This document shows positions 7,342 to 16,337 of a stretch of 44,464 bases of DNA, in pieces. This stretch comes from Streptomyces misionensis (GTDB lineage: Bacteria; Actinomycetota; Actinomycetes; Streptomycetales; Streptomycetaceae), in NCBI RefSeq assembly GCF_007896895.1, contig NZ_VOGW01000188.1, positions 1 to 44,464 on the forward strand. Reading direction: 5' to 3'. The notes under the pieces are model-generated. The model was given only the letters and a program-made list of their open reading frames with translations. It was not told the origin of the DNA and ran no database searches. Position numbers and translations under genes: made by a program. The first letter of the stretch is position 1; each line of letters begins with the position of its first letter.

Positions 7342-8545
7342 GTTCCAGCAGGTCGCAGCCGAGCCGGTGCAGGGCGCGGGCGATGCCCGGCCGGGTGCCG
7401 AGCCGGGGCGTGCGGGCCACGTCGTTGACGACGCTCACGACGGCCTGCACCCGCACGCGGGCCTCGGCCGCCGCCATGGCCGGGTGGACCGCGCCCAGCA
7501 GCTCCAGCCACTCCGCGAGGTAGTCGCGCTGGAACTGGTGGGTGCGTCGCCGGTCCGCCTCCTGGAGGTGCTCGGTCTCGGTGGCGATCAGCGTCACCAG
7601 GTGCCGGGAGGCGAGCGCGTTGCGGGTGTAGCGCCACACCAGCCGGCGCAGCGCCTGCGCGTGGTCCTCGGCCGAGGCCAGCACCTCCGCCAGGTCCAGC
7701 CACAGGCGTTCCACGCAGCGGTGCACCGCCGTGGCGAGGATCTCGTGCTTGCTGGCGAAGTGGTGGTAGATGCTCTGCCCGGCGATCCCGACGGCCGCGC
7801 CGGTCTCCTCCAGGCTGACCGAGGCGTAGCCGCGCTCGGCGAACAGCTCGGTCGCCGCGGCGAGCAGTGCCTCGCGGCGCGAACGGTGGGCCAACCGCGC
7901 CCGCGCCGCGGGCACGCGGGGCTCGCCGATGGCGGGCAGGTCCGCGGTGGCGACGCGGTGCATGAGGCGCGCGACGAGTTCCGGGCCCTCGGGCGCCGGG
8001 AGGTCCACGTGCTGGTAGGCGAGGCTGGCCGCCACGCCGAGGGTGCTCCAGGACAGCAGCTCCGCGTGGCCCGGGTCCAGTCCCGGCCGGCCCGCGGTCA
8101 GCCGGTCGTCGAGCGCGTGCCGGGCCGCGTGCAGCCGGCGGGCGAGCTGGGCGTGCTGCTCGGCGGGCAGGTGCCGGGCCTCGCGCTGCCACAGCACGCC
8201 CAGCTCCCGCCGGGCCAGCGCGGTCGCGGCGAACTCCCTTGTCAGTACGTCGAGTTCGCCGGCGTTCGGAGCGTGCAGACCGGCCAGGCAGGAATCGAGC
8301 GCCTCGGCGACGACGGCGTGCAGCAGCTCCTGCTTGCCGCGGAAGTGCCGGTACAGGGCGGAGGGGCCGATGCCCACGGCCGCCGCGATGTCGCTCATCG
8401 CCACGTGGGCGTAGCCGTGGCGGGAGAACAGCTCGCGCGCCGCGGTGATGATCAGCTCCCGTCGGTTGCGCGGACGCGTCCGGGCGAGCGGGACGCCCGC
8501 CGCCTTCGGCCCGACCCGCGCCGCCGTCTCCGTCCCGGTCCTCAC
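7328..8545 (-). CDS. Tandem (two-domain) TetR-family transcriptional regulator
   Basis: The 405-residue protein is two TetR repressors in one chain. The first helix-turn-helix is near residues 30-75 (AARELFSRHGYAHVAMSDIA, then SALYRHFRGKQELL). The second is near residues 228-272 (AATELFAERGYASVSLEETG, then SIYHHFASKHEIL). Each is followed by a helical ligand/dimer domain. Such covalent pseudo-dimers occur in actinobacteria next to acyl-CoA metabolism genes. It lies downstream of and in the same direction as the acyl-CoA dehydrogenase gene (208-base gap), so it may control the dehydrogenase/icmF pair through the palindrome at 10123-10140; this is inference. No signal peptide or cofactor motif is visible. 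Confidence 0.85.
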   Translation of the reverse strand: MRTGTETAARVGPKAAGVPLARTRPRNRRELIITAARELFSRHGYAHVAMSDIAAAVGIGPSALYRHFRGKQELLHAVVAEALDSCLAGLHAPNAGELDVLTREFAATALARRELGVLWQREARHLPAEQHAQLARRLHAARHALDDRLTAGRPGLDPGHAELLSWSTLGVAASLAYQHVDLPAPEGPELVARLMHRVATADLPAIGEPRVPAARARLAHRSRREALLAAATELFAERGYASVSLEETGAAVGIAGQSIYHHFASKHEILATAVHRCVERLWLDLAEVLASAEDHAQALRRLVWRYTRNALASRHLVTLIATETEHLQEADRRRTHQFQRDYLAEWLELLGAVHPAMAAAEARVRVQAVVSVVNDVARTPRLGTRPGIARALHRLGCDLLELRPQ

Positions 8546-8753
8546 CGTGTCCTCCCGAGCCCGTGTCCCGTCTGGTCCCGGACAGTCTCCCCAGGGCCTC
8601 TCGTGCGGATCAGGCCGGGCTCGCGGGGCCCGGGCGGGCGCATCTGCCGCGTTGCCGTCGGTCGCCGATGCTCCGCATCGGCTCCCTCCTCCGCCTCACG
8701 TCCGCACGCACCAGGACTCGCTCCCTGATCCGGCCCGATCCGAACGAAAGACC

Positions 8754-9902
8754 CTAACCGAGCTCGAGCGAACGCCCGATGATCTCCTTCATGATCTCGG
8801 TCGTGCCCGCGTAGATCCGGCTGACCCGGCTGTCCTGCCAGGCACGGGCGATCGGGTACTCCAGCATGTAACCGTACCCTCCGTGCAACTGGACGCAGGC
8901 GTCCATGACCCGGCCCTGGAGCTCGGTGCACCACCACTTGGCCTTGGCCGCGTCCACCACCGTCAACTCGCCCGAGTTGAGGGCCAGTACGCAGCGGTCC
9001 AGGTAGTGCTGGGCCACCTCGATCTCGGTGGACAGCTCGGCGAGCCGGTGCCGGATCACCTGAAGGGAGCCGATCGGCTTGCCGAAGGCCTTGCGCTCGC
9101 GGACGTACTCCACGGTCCAGTCGAAGGCGGCCGACGCCTGCGCCAGACCGGCGATGGCGACCGACATCCGCTCCTGCGCGAGGTTCCGCGTCAGCGCGAA
9201 GAAGCCCTCGCCCTCCGCGCCGAGCAGGTTGGCCGCCGGCACCCGGGCGCCGTCGAAGACGAGCTCGGCGGTGTCCTGGGCGTGCAGACCGACCTTCTCC
9301 AGCTTGCGGCCGCGCTCGAATCCCGGGGTGCCGCGCTCCACCACGATCAGGCTGAGCCCGCGGTGCGGGTGCTCGCCGGTGCGTACGGCGACGACGACCA
9401 GGTCGGCGTTGATGCCGTTGGTGATGAACGTCTTGGCGCCGTCGATGACGTAGTGGTCGCCGTCGCGGACGGCCTTGGTGCGGATGCCGGACAGGTCGGA
9501 GCCGGTGCCGGGCTCGGTCATGGCGACCGCCGTGATCAGCTCGCCGGAGGCGATGCCGGGCAGCCAGCGGGCCTTCTGCTCGTCGTCCGTCTGGTCCAGG
9601 AAGTAGGGCAGGCAGACGTCCGCGTGCAGGGTGGGTCCGAGGATCGCCGGGATGGCCGCCGCCCGGGCGCCCTCCTCGTGCAGGATCGTGTTGTAGCGGA
9701 AGTCGTGGATCCCCCCGCCGCCGAACTCCTCGGGCACGGCGATGCCGAGCGCACCGAGCGCGCCGAGGCCGGTGAACAGCTCACGGGGCACGATGCCCGC
9801 CTTGTCCCAGTCCGCGTAGTGCGGCACCACGTGCTTGGCGATGAAGGCCCGCACGCTCTCCCGGTAGTCCTCGTGCTCGGCTTCGAAAAGGGTTCGCTTC
9901 AT
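8754..9902 (-). CDS. Acyl-CoA dehydrogenase
   Basis: The 382-residue flavoenzyme has the family signatures AMTEPGTGSDLSGIRTKA (about residue 132), DGAKTFITNG (about 160), the YVRERKAFGKPIG stretch (about 255) and the C-terminal active-site region IYAGTTEIMKEIIGRSLELG with a candidate catalytic Glu. The substrate cannot be read from sequence. Proximity to the isobutyryl/butyryl-CoA mutase suggests a short or branched acyl-CoA. An in-frame extension to 10100 exists but consists of intergenic-like sequence, and MKRTLFEAEHEDY at 9902 is the natural start. It is transcribed divergently from icmF across a palindromic operator candidate. Confidence 0.92.
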   Translation of the reverse strand: MKRTLFEAEHEDYRESVRAFIAKHVVPHYADWDKAGIVPRELFTGLGALGALGIAVPEEFGGGGIHDFRYNTILHEEGARAAAIPAILGPTLHADVCLPYFLDQTDDEQKARWLPGIASGELITAVAMTEPGTGSDLSGIRTKAVRDGDHYVIDGAKTFITNGINADLVVVAVRTGEHPHRGLSLIVVERGTPGFERGRKLEKVGLHAQDTAELVFDGARVPAANLLGAEGEGFFALTRNLAQERMSVAIAGLAQASAAFDWTVEYVRERKAFGKPIGSLQVIRHRLAELSTEIEVAQHYLDRCVLALNSGELTVVDAAKAKWWCTELQGRVMDACVQLHGGYGYMLEYPIARAWQDSRVSRIYAGTTEIMKEIIGRSLELG

Positions 9903-10122
9903 GATCAGCTTTCTCAGAGACGTCGAGATCCGGGGTGCTGCCGCCGTATGGCCGAATGCGACAGCGGAGACTACTCGGGATTCACTTGTCGCGGAAGTGG
10001 TGAAGTGACGGCGGGTGAGGCCTGATTGGCGGGCACCGCGCACCCGGTCGCACACTGATCGCGATTCACAAGAGACGGCCATCGCTGTGCCCCTGGTCAC
10101 ACCCCCCGCGCCTTCTGCGCTT

Positions 10123-10140
10123 TACTAGGACGTCCTAGTA
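10123..10140. promoter_or_regulatory. Perfect 18-bp palindrome, operator candidate
   Basis: TACTAGGACGTCCTAGTA is fully self-complementary and lies 45 bases before the icmF start, in the divergent spacer to the acyl-CoA dehydrogenase gene. Length and symmetry suit a homodimeric repressor such as a TetR protein. The upstream part of the spacer (9903-10122) shows no other clear element. Confidence 0.6.
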
Positions 10141-10184
10141 TTTCTCTGATCCGCGTCCCGTCGACCTGTCTGGGAAGGCCCCCG

Positions 10185-13100
10185 ATGAGCGATCTGCACC
10201 AACCCGTGCACCCCGTCCGCCTCGTCACCGCATCGGCTCTGTTCGACGGGCACGACGCGTCGATCAACATCATGCGGCGGATCTTCCAGTCCCAGGGCGC
10301 CGAAGTGATCCACCTCGGGCACAACCGCTCGGTGCAGGAGGTCGTGAACGCGGCGCTGGAGGAGGACGCGCACGGCGTGGCCGTCTCCTCCTACCAGGGC
10401 GGCCACGTGGAGTACTTCGAGTACCTGGTCGAATCGCTGCGCGAGCGGGGCGCGGAGCACATCCGCGTGGTGGGCGGCGGGGGCGGCGTGATCGTGCCCG
10501 AGGAGATCGCCCGGCTGCGCGGCAGCGGGGTGACCATCTTCTCCCCCGAGGACGGGCAGCGGATGGGCCTCACCGGGATGATCAACTCGGTGGTGCGCGA
10601 CTGCGACTTCGATCTGTGGGAGGGCAAGCCGGCCGATGCCGCGGCCGTGCTGGCCGGCGACCGGTTCGCGATCGCCCGCGCCATCACGGGCGCGGAACTC
10701 GGCGCGCTGCCTCCGGAGTTCCTGGAGCGGCTGCGGTCCGCGGCGGCGTCCCGGGTGGTGCCGGTGCTCGGCATCACCGGCACCGGCGGCTCCGGCAAGT
10801 CCTCGCTGACCGACGAGCTGGTGCGCCGCTTCCGGGTGGACCAGCAGGACAAGCTGCGCATCGCGGTGATCGCGGTCGACCCGACCCGCCGGCGCGGCGG
10901 CGGCGCGCTGCTCGGCGACCGGATCAGGATGAACTCCCTGGACGGCAACCGGGTGTTCTTCCGCAGCCTGGCCACGCGCGGCAGCCATGAGCTGCCGGAG
11001 CACCTCTCGGAGGTGATCGACGTGGTCAAGGCCGCCGGGTTCGACCTGGTGATCGTGGAGACGCCGGGCATCGGCCAGGGCGACGCGGCGATCGTGCCGT
11101 TCGTCGACACCTCGCTGTACGTGATGACGCCGGAGTTCGGCGCCGCCTCCCAGCTGGAGAAGATCGACATGCTCGACTTCGCCGACGTGGTCGCGGTCAA
11201 CAAGTTCGAGCGGCGCGGCGCCAAGGACGCGCTGCGCGACGTGAGCCGCCAACTGGTGCGCAACCGCGAGGCGTTCGACAAGAAGCCCGAGGACATGCCG
11301 GTGTACGGCACCTCGGCCGCGACGTTCAACGACGACGGGGTCACCGCGCTCTTCCAGCATCTGAAGGCGGCCCTGGGCGAGAAGGGGCTGTCCCTGGACG
11401 AGGGCACCCTGGCGCCCGTCGACGTGCGGCACTCCTCCGGCATCCGCCAGGTGGTGCCCGCGGACCGGGTGCGCTACCTGGCCGAGATCACCGAGACGGT
11501 CCGCGCCTACCACGCCCGGACGGAGGAGCTCGCCGAGGCGGCCCGCCGGGTGCAGCGGCTGGACGCGGTCAGGGGCGAACTCGCCGCGGCCGGCTCGGAC
11601 GCCGGCAATGTGGAAGCGCTGCTCAAGGACGCGGTCAAGCGGCTCCCGCACGAGGTCACCGAGCAGATCGAGAACTGGCCCGCGGTCGTGGCCTCGTACT
11701 CCGGCGACGAGCAGGTCGTGAAGATCCGCGACCGGGAGATCCACACCAAGCTGACCCGCGAGTCCCTCTCCGGCAACAAGATCCCCCGGGTGGCGCTGCC
11801 CCGCTTCACCGACCACGGCGAGCTGGTGCGGTTCTGGCGGCGGGAGAACCTGCCCGGCCACTTCCCGTTCACCGCCGGTGTGTTCCCCTTCAAGCGGGAC
11901 GGCGAGGACCCGGCGCGGATGTTCGCCGGCGAGGGCGACCCGTTCCGCACCAACCGGCGCTTCAAGCTGCTCTCGGAGGGCCAGCCGGCCACCCGGCTGT
12001 CCACCGCCTTCGACTCGGTCACCCTCTACGGCCGCGACCCCGACGAGCGCCCCGACATCTACGGCAAGGTCGGCACCTCCGGCGTCTCGGTCGCGCACCT
12101 GGACGACATGAAGGCGCTGTACGACGGCTTCGACCTGATCGCGCCGACCACCTCCGTCTCCATGACGATCAACGGCCCGGCCCCCACCGTGCTGGCGTTC
12201 TTCCTGAACACCGCGATCGACCAGCAGATCGAGCGGTTCCGCGAGGCCGAGGGCCGCGAGCCGTCGGCGCAGGAGGCGGCCGAGCTACGCGCGCACGCGC
12301 TGGCGAACGTGCGGGGCACGGTGCAGGCCGACATCCTCAAGGAGGACCAGGGCCAGAACACCTGCCTGTTCTCCACCGAGTTCTCGCTGCGCATGATGGC
12401 CGACATCCAGGAGTGGTTCATCGCCCACAAGGTCCGCAACTTCTACTCGGTGTCCATCTCCGGTTACCACATCGCCGAGGCGGGCGCGAACCCGATCAGC
12501 CAGCTGGCCTTCACCCTGGCCAACGGCTTCACCTACGTCGAGGCCTACCTGGCGCGCGGCATGGACGTGGACGACTTCGCCCCGAACCTGTCGTTCTTCT
12601 TCTCCAACGGCATGGACCCCGAGTACTCGGTGCTCGGCCGGGTCGCCCGCCGTATCTGGGCGGTCGCGATGAAGGAGAAGTACGGCGCCAACGAACGTTC
12701 CCAGAAGCTCAAGTACCACGTCCAGACCTCGGGCCGCTCGCTGCACGCCCAGGAGATGGACTTCAACGACATCCGCACCACGTTGCAGGCGCTCATCGCC
12801 ATCTACGACAACTGCAACAGCCTGCACACCAACGCCTACGACGAGGCGGTCACCACCCCCACCGAGGAGTCCGTCCGCCGGGCGCTGGCCATCCAGCTGA
12901 TCATCAACCGGGAGTGGGGCCTGGCGATGAACGAGAACCCGCTCCAGGGGTCGTTCATCATCGACGAGCTGACCGACCTGGTCGAGGAGGCGGTGCTCCG
13001 GGAGTTCGAGCGGATCAGCGAGCGCGGGGGCGTGCTCGGCGCCATGGAGACCGGCTACCAGCGCGGCCGCATCCAGGACGAGTCGATGCTCTACGAGCAG

Positions 13101-13415
13101 CGCAAGCACGACGGCACGCTGCCCATCATCGGCGTCAACACCTTCCGCAACCCGCACGCGGACGACGCCGAGCCCGGCGCCATCGAGCTGGCCCGCGCCA
13201 CCGAGGAGGAGAAGCGCTCCCAGCTGACCCGGGTGCGCGACTTCCAGGGCCACCACCGGCAGGAGGCGCACGCCGCCCTGGCCGCGCTCAAGGCGGCGGC
13301 GGTCGACGGCGACAACGTCTTCGCCGTGCTGATGGACGCGGCGCGCGTCTGCACGCTCCAGCAGATCACCGAGGCGTTCTTCGAGGTGGGCGGCCAGTAC
13401 CGGCGCAACGTCTGA
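10185..13415 (+). CDS. icmF: Fused isobutyryl-CoA mutase with G-protein chaperone (IcmF)
   Basis: At 1076 residues this has the three-part IcmF layout in order. First is an N-terminal cobalamin-binding domain (FDGHDASINIMRR, residues 20-32, with the axial His 23). Second is a MeaI-type GTPase with Walker A GITGTGGSGKSS near residue 196. Third is the acyl-CoA mutase TIM-barrel domain from about residue 560 (FTAGVFPFKRDGEDPARMFA near 564). The enzyme uses adenosylcobalamin to interconvert isobutyryl- and n-butyryl-CoA, linking valine breakdown and butyryl-CoA precursors. The built-in GTPase edits and loads the cofactor. The ATG at 10185 gives the canonical N-terminus. The gene ends at a strong convergent terminator. 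Methylmalonyl-CoA mutase is less likely because of the fused architecture. Confidence 0.93.
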   Translation: MSDLHQPVHPVRLVTASALFDGHDASINIMRRIFQSQGAEVIHLGHNRSVQEVVNAALEEDAHGVAVSSYQGGHVEYFEYLVESLRERGAEHIRVVGGGGGVIVPEEIARLRGSGVTIFSPEDGQRMGLTGMINSVVRDCDFDLWEGKPADAAAVLAGDRFAIARAITGAELGALPPEFLERLRSAAASRVVPVLGITGTGGSGKSSLTDELVRRFRVDQQDKLRIAVIAVDPTRRRGGGALLGDRIRMNSLDGNRVFFRSLATRGSHELPEHLSEVIDVVKAAGFDLVIVETPGIGQGDAAIVPFVDTSLYVMTPEFGAASQLEKIDMLDFADVVAVNKFERRGAKDALRDVSRQLVRNREAFDKKPEDMPVYGTSAATFNDDGVTALFQHLKAALGEKGLSLDEGTLAPVDVRHSSGIRQVVPADRVRYLAEITETVRAYHARTEELAEAARRVQRLDAVRGELAAAGSDAGNVEALLKDAVKRLPHEVTEQIENWPAVVASYSGDEQVVKIRDREIHTKLTRESLSGNKIPRVALPRFTDHGELVRFWRRENLPGHFPFTAGVFPFKRDGEDPARMFAGEGDPFRTNRRFKLLSEGQPATRLSTAFDSVTLYGRDPDERPDIYGKVGTSGVSVAHLDDMKALYDGFDLIAPTTSVSMTINGPAPTVLAFFLNTAIDQQIERFREAEGREPSAQEAAELRAHALANVRGTVQADILKEDQGQNTCLFSTEFSLRMMADIQEWFIAHKVRNFYSVSISGYHIAEAGANPISQLAFTLANGFTYVEAYLARGMDVDDFAPNLSFFFSNGMDPEYSVLGRVARRIWAVAMKEKYGANERSQKLKYHVQTSGRSLHAQEMDFNDIRTTLQALIAIYDNCNSLHTNAYDEAVTTPTEESVRRALAIQLIINREWGLAMNENPLQGSFIIDELTDLVEEAVLREFERISERGGVLGAMETGYQRGRIQDESMLYEQRKHDGTLPIIGVNTFRNPHADDAEPGAIELARATEEEKRSQLTRVRDFQGHHRQEAHAALAALKAAAVDGDNVFAVLMDAARVCTLQQITEAFFEVGGQYRRNV

Positions 13416-13416
13416 C

Positions 13417-13474
13417 GCCTGACAGCGCGGAGGGGGGAGCGGGCCGGCCCGCTCCCCCCTCCGCGCTGTCAGGC
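13417..13474. terminator. Bidirectional terminator, 29-bp perfect stem
   Basis: The 58 bases are a perfect palindrome centred at 13445/13446, lying between the convergent icmF and multicopper oxidase genes. It starts 2 bases after the icmF stop and includes the oxidase stop codon (13469-13471). Such a GC-rich stem would terminate both transcripts. Confidence 0.85.
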
Positions 13475-15088
13475 CTCGTAGGCCAGCAGCGTCATCATGC
13501 CCGCCTCGCCGTGGTAGGCGTTGTGGCAGTGCAGCATCCAGCGGCCGGGGTTGTCCGCGTCGAAGTACACCGACACGGTGCGCCCGGGCAGCACGATGGT
13601 GGTGTCCTTGCGGGGGCCGCCGGTGCCGAGCTGGTAGGTGTGGCCGTGCAGATGCATCGGGTGCCACATGTCCGTCTTGTTGACGAAGTCCAGCCGGACC
13701 CGCTGGCCCTGCTCGACCGTGAGCGGGTGGGCGGCGGGGTTCTTCATGTCGTACCGCCTGCCGTTGATGCCCCAGTCGTACTTGGCCATGCCGCCGGTGA
13801 GTTCGACGCGGTGGACGCGGTCGGCCTTCTTCGAGTCCAGGCGGACCTCGTCGGCCGCCGTCAGCCGGGCGGCGTTCATGATCATGCCGGTCAGTTCCGC
13901 CGGGCGGACGGTGGGCTTGGGCGCGGCCCCGGAACCGGTGCGCACCAGCGCCATGCCGCTCGCGTTCTTGCCCTCGGCGAGGGCGACGAGCGGGAAGACG
14001 CCGTCGCCGAGCGTGACCAGGACGTCGTACCGCTCCCCCATGCCCACCAGCAGGGCGTCCACCTGCTGGTGGGCGACCGGGTAGCCGTCGGTGTGGGTGA
14101 TGGTCAGCCTGTGCCCGCCGAGCGCGACGCGGTACGCCGTGTCGCCGCCCGCGTTGACGATGCGCAGTCGGACCCGCTTGCCGGGCTTGCCGGTGTAGAC
14201 GTCGGGGTCGGCCGGGACCCGGCCGTTGACCAGGTGGTACGGGTACTTGACGTCCCCGGCGTCGCCGCCGAGCAGCTCGCTGCGCGCGCCCATGAGCATG
14301 AACTTCATCGACATGCCGTCGGAGCCGCCCCCGTCCGAGGTACCGCTCATGGCCATGTCGCCCATGTCCATCCCGCCCATGTCACCCATGTCCCCCATGT
14401 CGTGGCCGGAGGAGCCGCCGTGGCCGGAGCCGCCCGTGTGCATGCCGCCCATGCCCCGGCTCAGTTCGGCGAGGACCTCGTCGGGGGTGCCGGTGACACC
14501 GTCGACCCAGTCGTCCAGGACGACCACCCACTCGTCGTCGTAGGACAGCGGTTCCTTCGGGTCCTCGACGATCAGCGGGGCGTGCAGTCCCCGGTCGAGC
14601 TGGACGCCGACGTGCGGGTGGAAGAAGTAGGTGCCGGGGGTGTCGGCGACGAAGCGGTAGGTGAAGTTGCGCCCGGCCCGGACGGCGGCCTGGGTGACCG
14701 GGGGCACGCCGTCCATGTCGGCGCGCAGGGCGAGGCCGTGCCAGTGGACGGAGGTGGTGGTGCCGCCCGGCAGCTGGTTGGACAGTTCGGCGGCGAGGGT
14801 GTCGCCGGCCGTGATCCGCAGCTCCTTGCCGGGGGTGTGGCCGCCGTAGGCCCAGCTCTTCGCCGTCACCTTGCCGCCGAGGTCGAGCACGGCCGGTGCG
14901 GCGGTCAGGGTGACGTCGCGCACCGTGCCGGTGGCCTTGCGCCCGCGTTCGGTGGTGGCGACCACCTTGCTGTCGGGGTTCACCAGGGCCGGGGTGCCGC
15001 CGGAGCCGCTGCCGCACGCGGCGAGCGCGCCGCCTCCCGCGACGGCGAGCCCGGCCAGCAGGGCGGAACGACGGTTGATGCTGTTCAT
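13469..15088 (-). CDS. Multicopper oxidase, probable copper-detoxifying lipoprotein
   Basis: The 539-residue protein starts with a twin-arginine-like signal (NRRSALLAGLAVAG) ending in a lipobox (LAAC, Cys 25), so it is probably exported folded and lipid-anchored. All four copper-ligand motifs are present: HWHG (about residue 112), HPH (about 150), HPMHLHGH (about 480) and HCHNAYHGEAGMM near the C-terminus. These form the type 1 and trinuclear centres. A Met/His/Gly/Asp-rich insert around residues 215-250 (GHDMGDMGDMGGMDMGDMAM) resembles the Met-rich loops of cuprous oxidases. It neighbours copper-regulated genes and is preceded by a DUF6153-like gene on the same strand. Laccase activity on phenols is an alternative role. 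Confidence 0.92.
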   Translation of the reverse strand: MNSINRRSALLAGLAVAGGGALAACGSGSGGTPALVNPDSKVVATTERGRKATGTVRDVTLTAAPAVLDLGGKVTAKSWAYGGHTPGKELRITAGDTLAAELSNQLPGGTTTSVHWHGLALRADMDGVPPVTQAAVRAGRNFTYRFVADTPGTYFFHPHVGVQLDRGLHAPLIVEDPKEPLSYDDEWVVVLDDWVDGVTGTPDEVLAELSRGMGGMHTGGSGHGGSSGHDMGDMGDMGGMDMGDMAMSGTSDGGGSDGMSMKFMLMGARSELLGGDAGDVKYPYHLVNGRVPADPDVYTGKPGKRVRLRIVNAGGDTAYRVALGGHRLTITHTDGYPVAHQQVDALLVGMGERYDVLVTLGDGVFPLVALAEGKNASGMALVRTGSGAAPKPTVRPAELTGMIMNAARLTAADEVRLDSKKADRVHRVELTGGMAKYDWGINGRRYDMKNPAAHPLTVEQGQRVRLDFVNKTDMWHPMHLHGHTYQLGTGGPRKDTTIVLPGRTVSVYFDADNPGRWMLHCHNAYHGEAGMMTLLAYEA

Positions 15089-15169
15089 GTGGATGCCTTC
15101 TCTCGGTCTGCCGTCGGTCTGGCGCGTGCGGCATCCGCTCCGGGAGGGGAGCGGGCCGCCCGGGGCGGC

Positions 15170-15718
15170 CTAGATCAGCAACCGGGAGAGGACGGAGAGG
15201 TCGGGCGGCGCGCGGTGCGGATGGCCCGGCAGGCCGAGTCCGGCGAGCACGCCCCGCGCGGGGGCGCCCGGGACGGCGTGGGGGGCGACGGCCGGGGGCG
15301 CGAGCAGCTGCGGTGTGCCGACGGCGCCGGAGGTGCAGTGCTGCATTCCGGCGCCGGAACAGGGCCCGTCGGCGTCGTGCCCCAGACCGGAGGTCACGGC
15401 CGGGGCGGACGCGCCGTGCCGGACCGTGCCACGCCCGGTCGCGGTGGCCTCGGGCGCGCCGTGCCCGGTCATGGCGTGTCCGGCCATGGGTGCGCCGGCA
15501 CCGGTGTGTCCGGACCCGTCGGCCGCCTGGGCGGTTCCGCCGTGCGGCGCGGTGCGGGCCATCGGGGGCATCGCGCTCATGACGGCGGTGGCGGGCATGG
15601 CCGGGGCGGTGCCCATGTCGTGGTGGACCAGGACGGCGAGCGCGGCGAGCAGCGTCAGCACGGCGGCCCAGGCGCGGCGCGGTACGCCGCCCCCGGTGAT
15701 GGTCCGCTGACAGGTCAC
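15170..15718 (-). CDS. DUF6153-like Met/His-rich membrane-anchored copper-locus protein
   Basis: The 182-residue product has one N-terminal hydrophobic helix (about residues 15-32, AWAAVLTLLAALAVLV) followed by an exported region rich in Met, His, Gly, Ala and Pro, with two cysteines (PCSGAGMQHC). The composition suggests weak metal binding. I recall this arrangement for DUF6153 proteins, which sit near copper genes in streptomycetes; the function is not established. It lies upstream of and on the same strand as the multicopper oxidase (81-base gap), so both are probably transcribed from the promoter with the CsoR-like box at 15766-15782. GTG 15718 is used as start. Confidence 0.65.
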   Translation of the reverse strand: MTCQRTITGGGVPRRAWAAVLTLLAALAVLVHHDMGTAPAMPATAVMSAMPPMARTAPHGGTAQAADGSGHTGAGAPMAGHAMTGHGAPEATATGRGTVRHGASAPAVTSGLGHDADGPCSGAGMQHCTSGAVGTPQLLAPPAVAPHAVPGAPARGVLAGLGLPGHPHRAPPDLSVLSRLLI

Positions 15719-15765
15719 GGCCGCCCTCTCCTTCCCGCATCCGCTGGGTCCGCCAGGGGGCTCAC

Positions 15766-15782
15766 TATACCCCGGAGGGGTA
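15766..15782. promoter_or_regulatory. CsoR-like operator upstream of the DUF6153-like gene and multicopper oxidase
   Basis: TATACCCCGGAGGGGTA fits the actinobacterial CsoR box, a TACCCC and GGGGTA dyad. It lies about 50 bases before the start of the minus-strand copper genes, so copper-released repression is likely. Confidence 0.75.
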
Positions 15783-15826
15783 CGGCACCCGTACGGCCCC
15801 GACCCGCGGGCGATCAGATGACTTAG

Positions 15827-15841
15827 TACCCCTGGGGGGTA
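15827..15841. promoter_or_regulatory. CsoR-like operator upstream of copZ
   Basis: TACCCCTGGGGGGTA is a second CsoR-type dyad in the same divergent spacer, about 80 bases before the copZ start. Two boxes in one spacer suggest independent control of the two divergent transcripts. Confidence 0.75.
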
Positions 15842-15918
15842 TATCGTTCAGGTGTCGGGAGGGCCGGTGCACCGCCCCTCCCACGGACCGAACCATGCTC
15901 TCACCCGAGGAAGTAGCC

Positions 15919-16212
15919 ATGACCGAACAGACGAACTCCGGCTCCTGCTGCGGCTCCTGCGGTACCGGGACGGCGACCGACGTCCAGGTCCACGGCAGCG
16001 GTGTCACCACCGTGTACAAGGTCTCCGGCATGACCTGCGGCCACTGCGAGTCCGCCATCTCCAAGGAGATCTCCGTCCTGGACGGCGTCACCGCGGTCAC
16101 GGCCGTCGCCGACAAGGGCGAGGTGACGGTCACCTCCGCCGCCCCGCTCGACGAGGAAGCCGTCCGCGCCGCCGTGGACGAGGCCGGCTACGAGCTCGTC
16201 GGCACCGTCTGA
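15919..16212 (+). CDS. copZ: Copper chaperone CopZ (heavy-metal-associated domain)
   Basis: The 97-residue protein carries the copper-binding GMTCGHCESA motif near residue 40, in a ferredoxin-like HMA fold that runs to the C-terminus (DEAGYELVGTV). Unusually, the N-terminal extension has a second cysteine cluster (SGSCCGSCG, residues 8-16) that could also bind metal. The protein would carry Cu(I) in the cytosol to an exporter or to CsoR. I chose ATG 15919, with GAGGAAG upstream, over the ATG eight codons earlier. A strong terminator follows, so copZ is probably a monocistronic, copper-induced gene. Confidence 0.9.
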   Translation: MTEQTNSGSCCGSCGTGTATDVQVHGSGVTTVYKVSGMTCGHCESAISKEISVLDGVTAVTAVADKGEVTVTSAAPLDEEAVRAAVDEAGYELVGTV

Positions 16213-16243
16213 GACCGCGCGGCGCCGGGCGCCGCGCTTCCGG

Positions 16244-16285
16244 GCGAAAACCCCTCCACCCCCTCGGGGACGGAGGGGTTTTCGC
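16244..16285 (+). terminator. Rho-independent terminator after copZ
   Basis: A 14-base arm (16244-16257, GCGAAAACCCCTCC) pairs perfectly with 16272-16285 around a 14-base loop. The TTTT run sits in the 3' arm. A second GC stem (GCGCGGCGCC with GGCGCCGCGC, 16217-16237) precedes it. Confidence 0.85.
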
Positions 16286-16337
16286 CTTTCCGGGGCCTTC
16301 CAACTGCCCTACCGAATACGCGAGTCCACTCTCTTAC

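Noticed and set aside
10125..12098. 657-residue minus-strand frame opposite icmF
   Set aside because: Mirror of the icmF codon pattern; icmF motifs on the plus strand are decisive.
12413..15826. 1137-residue plus-strand frame running through the end of icmF, the terminator and the copper oxidase
   Set aside because: It crosses two real genes and a terminator and shows low-complexity Gly/Ala/Arg/Val sequence. It is a frame shadow.
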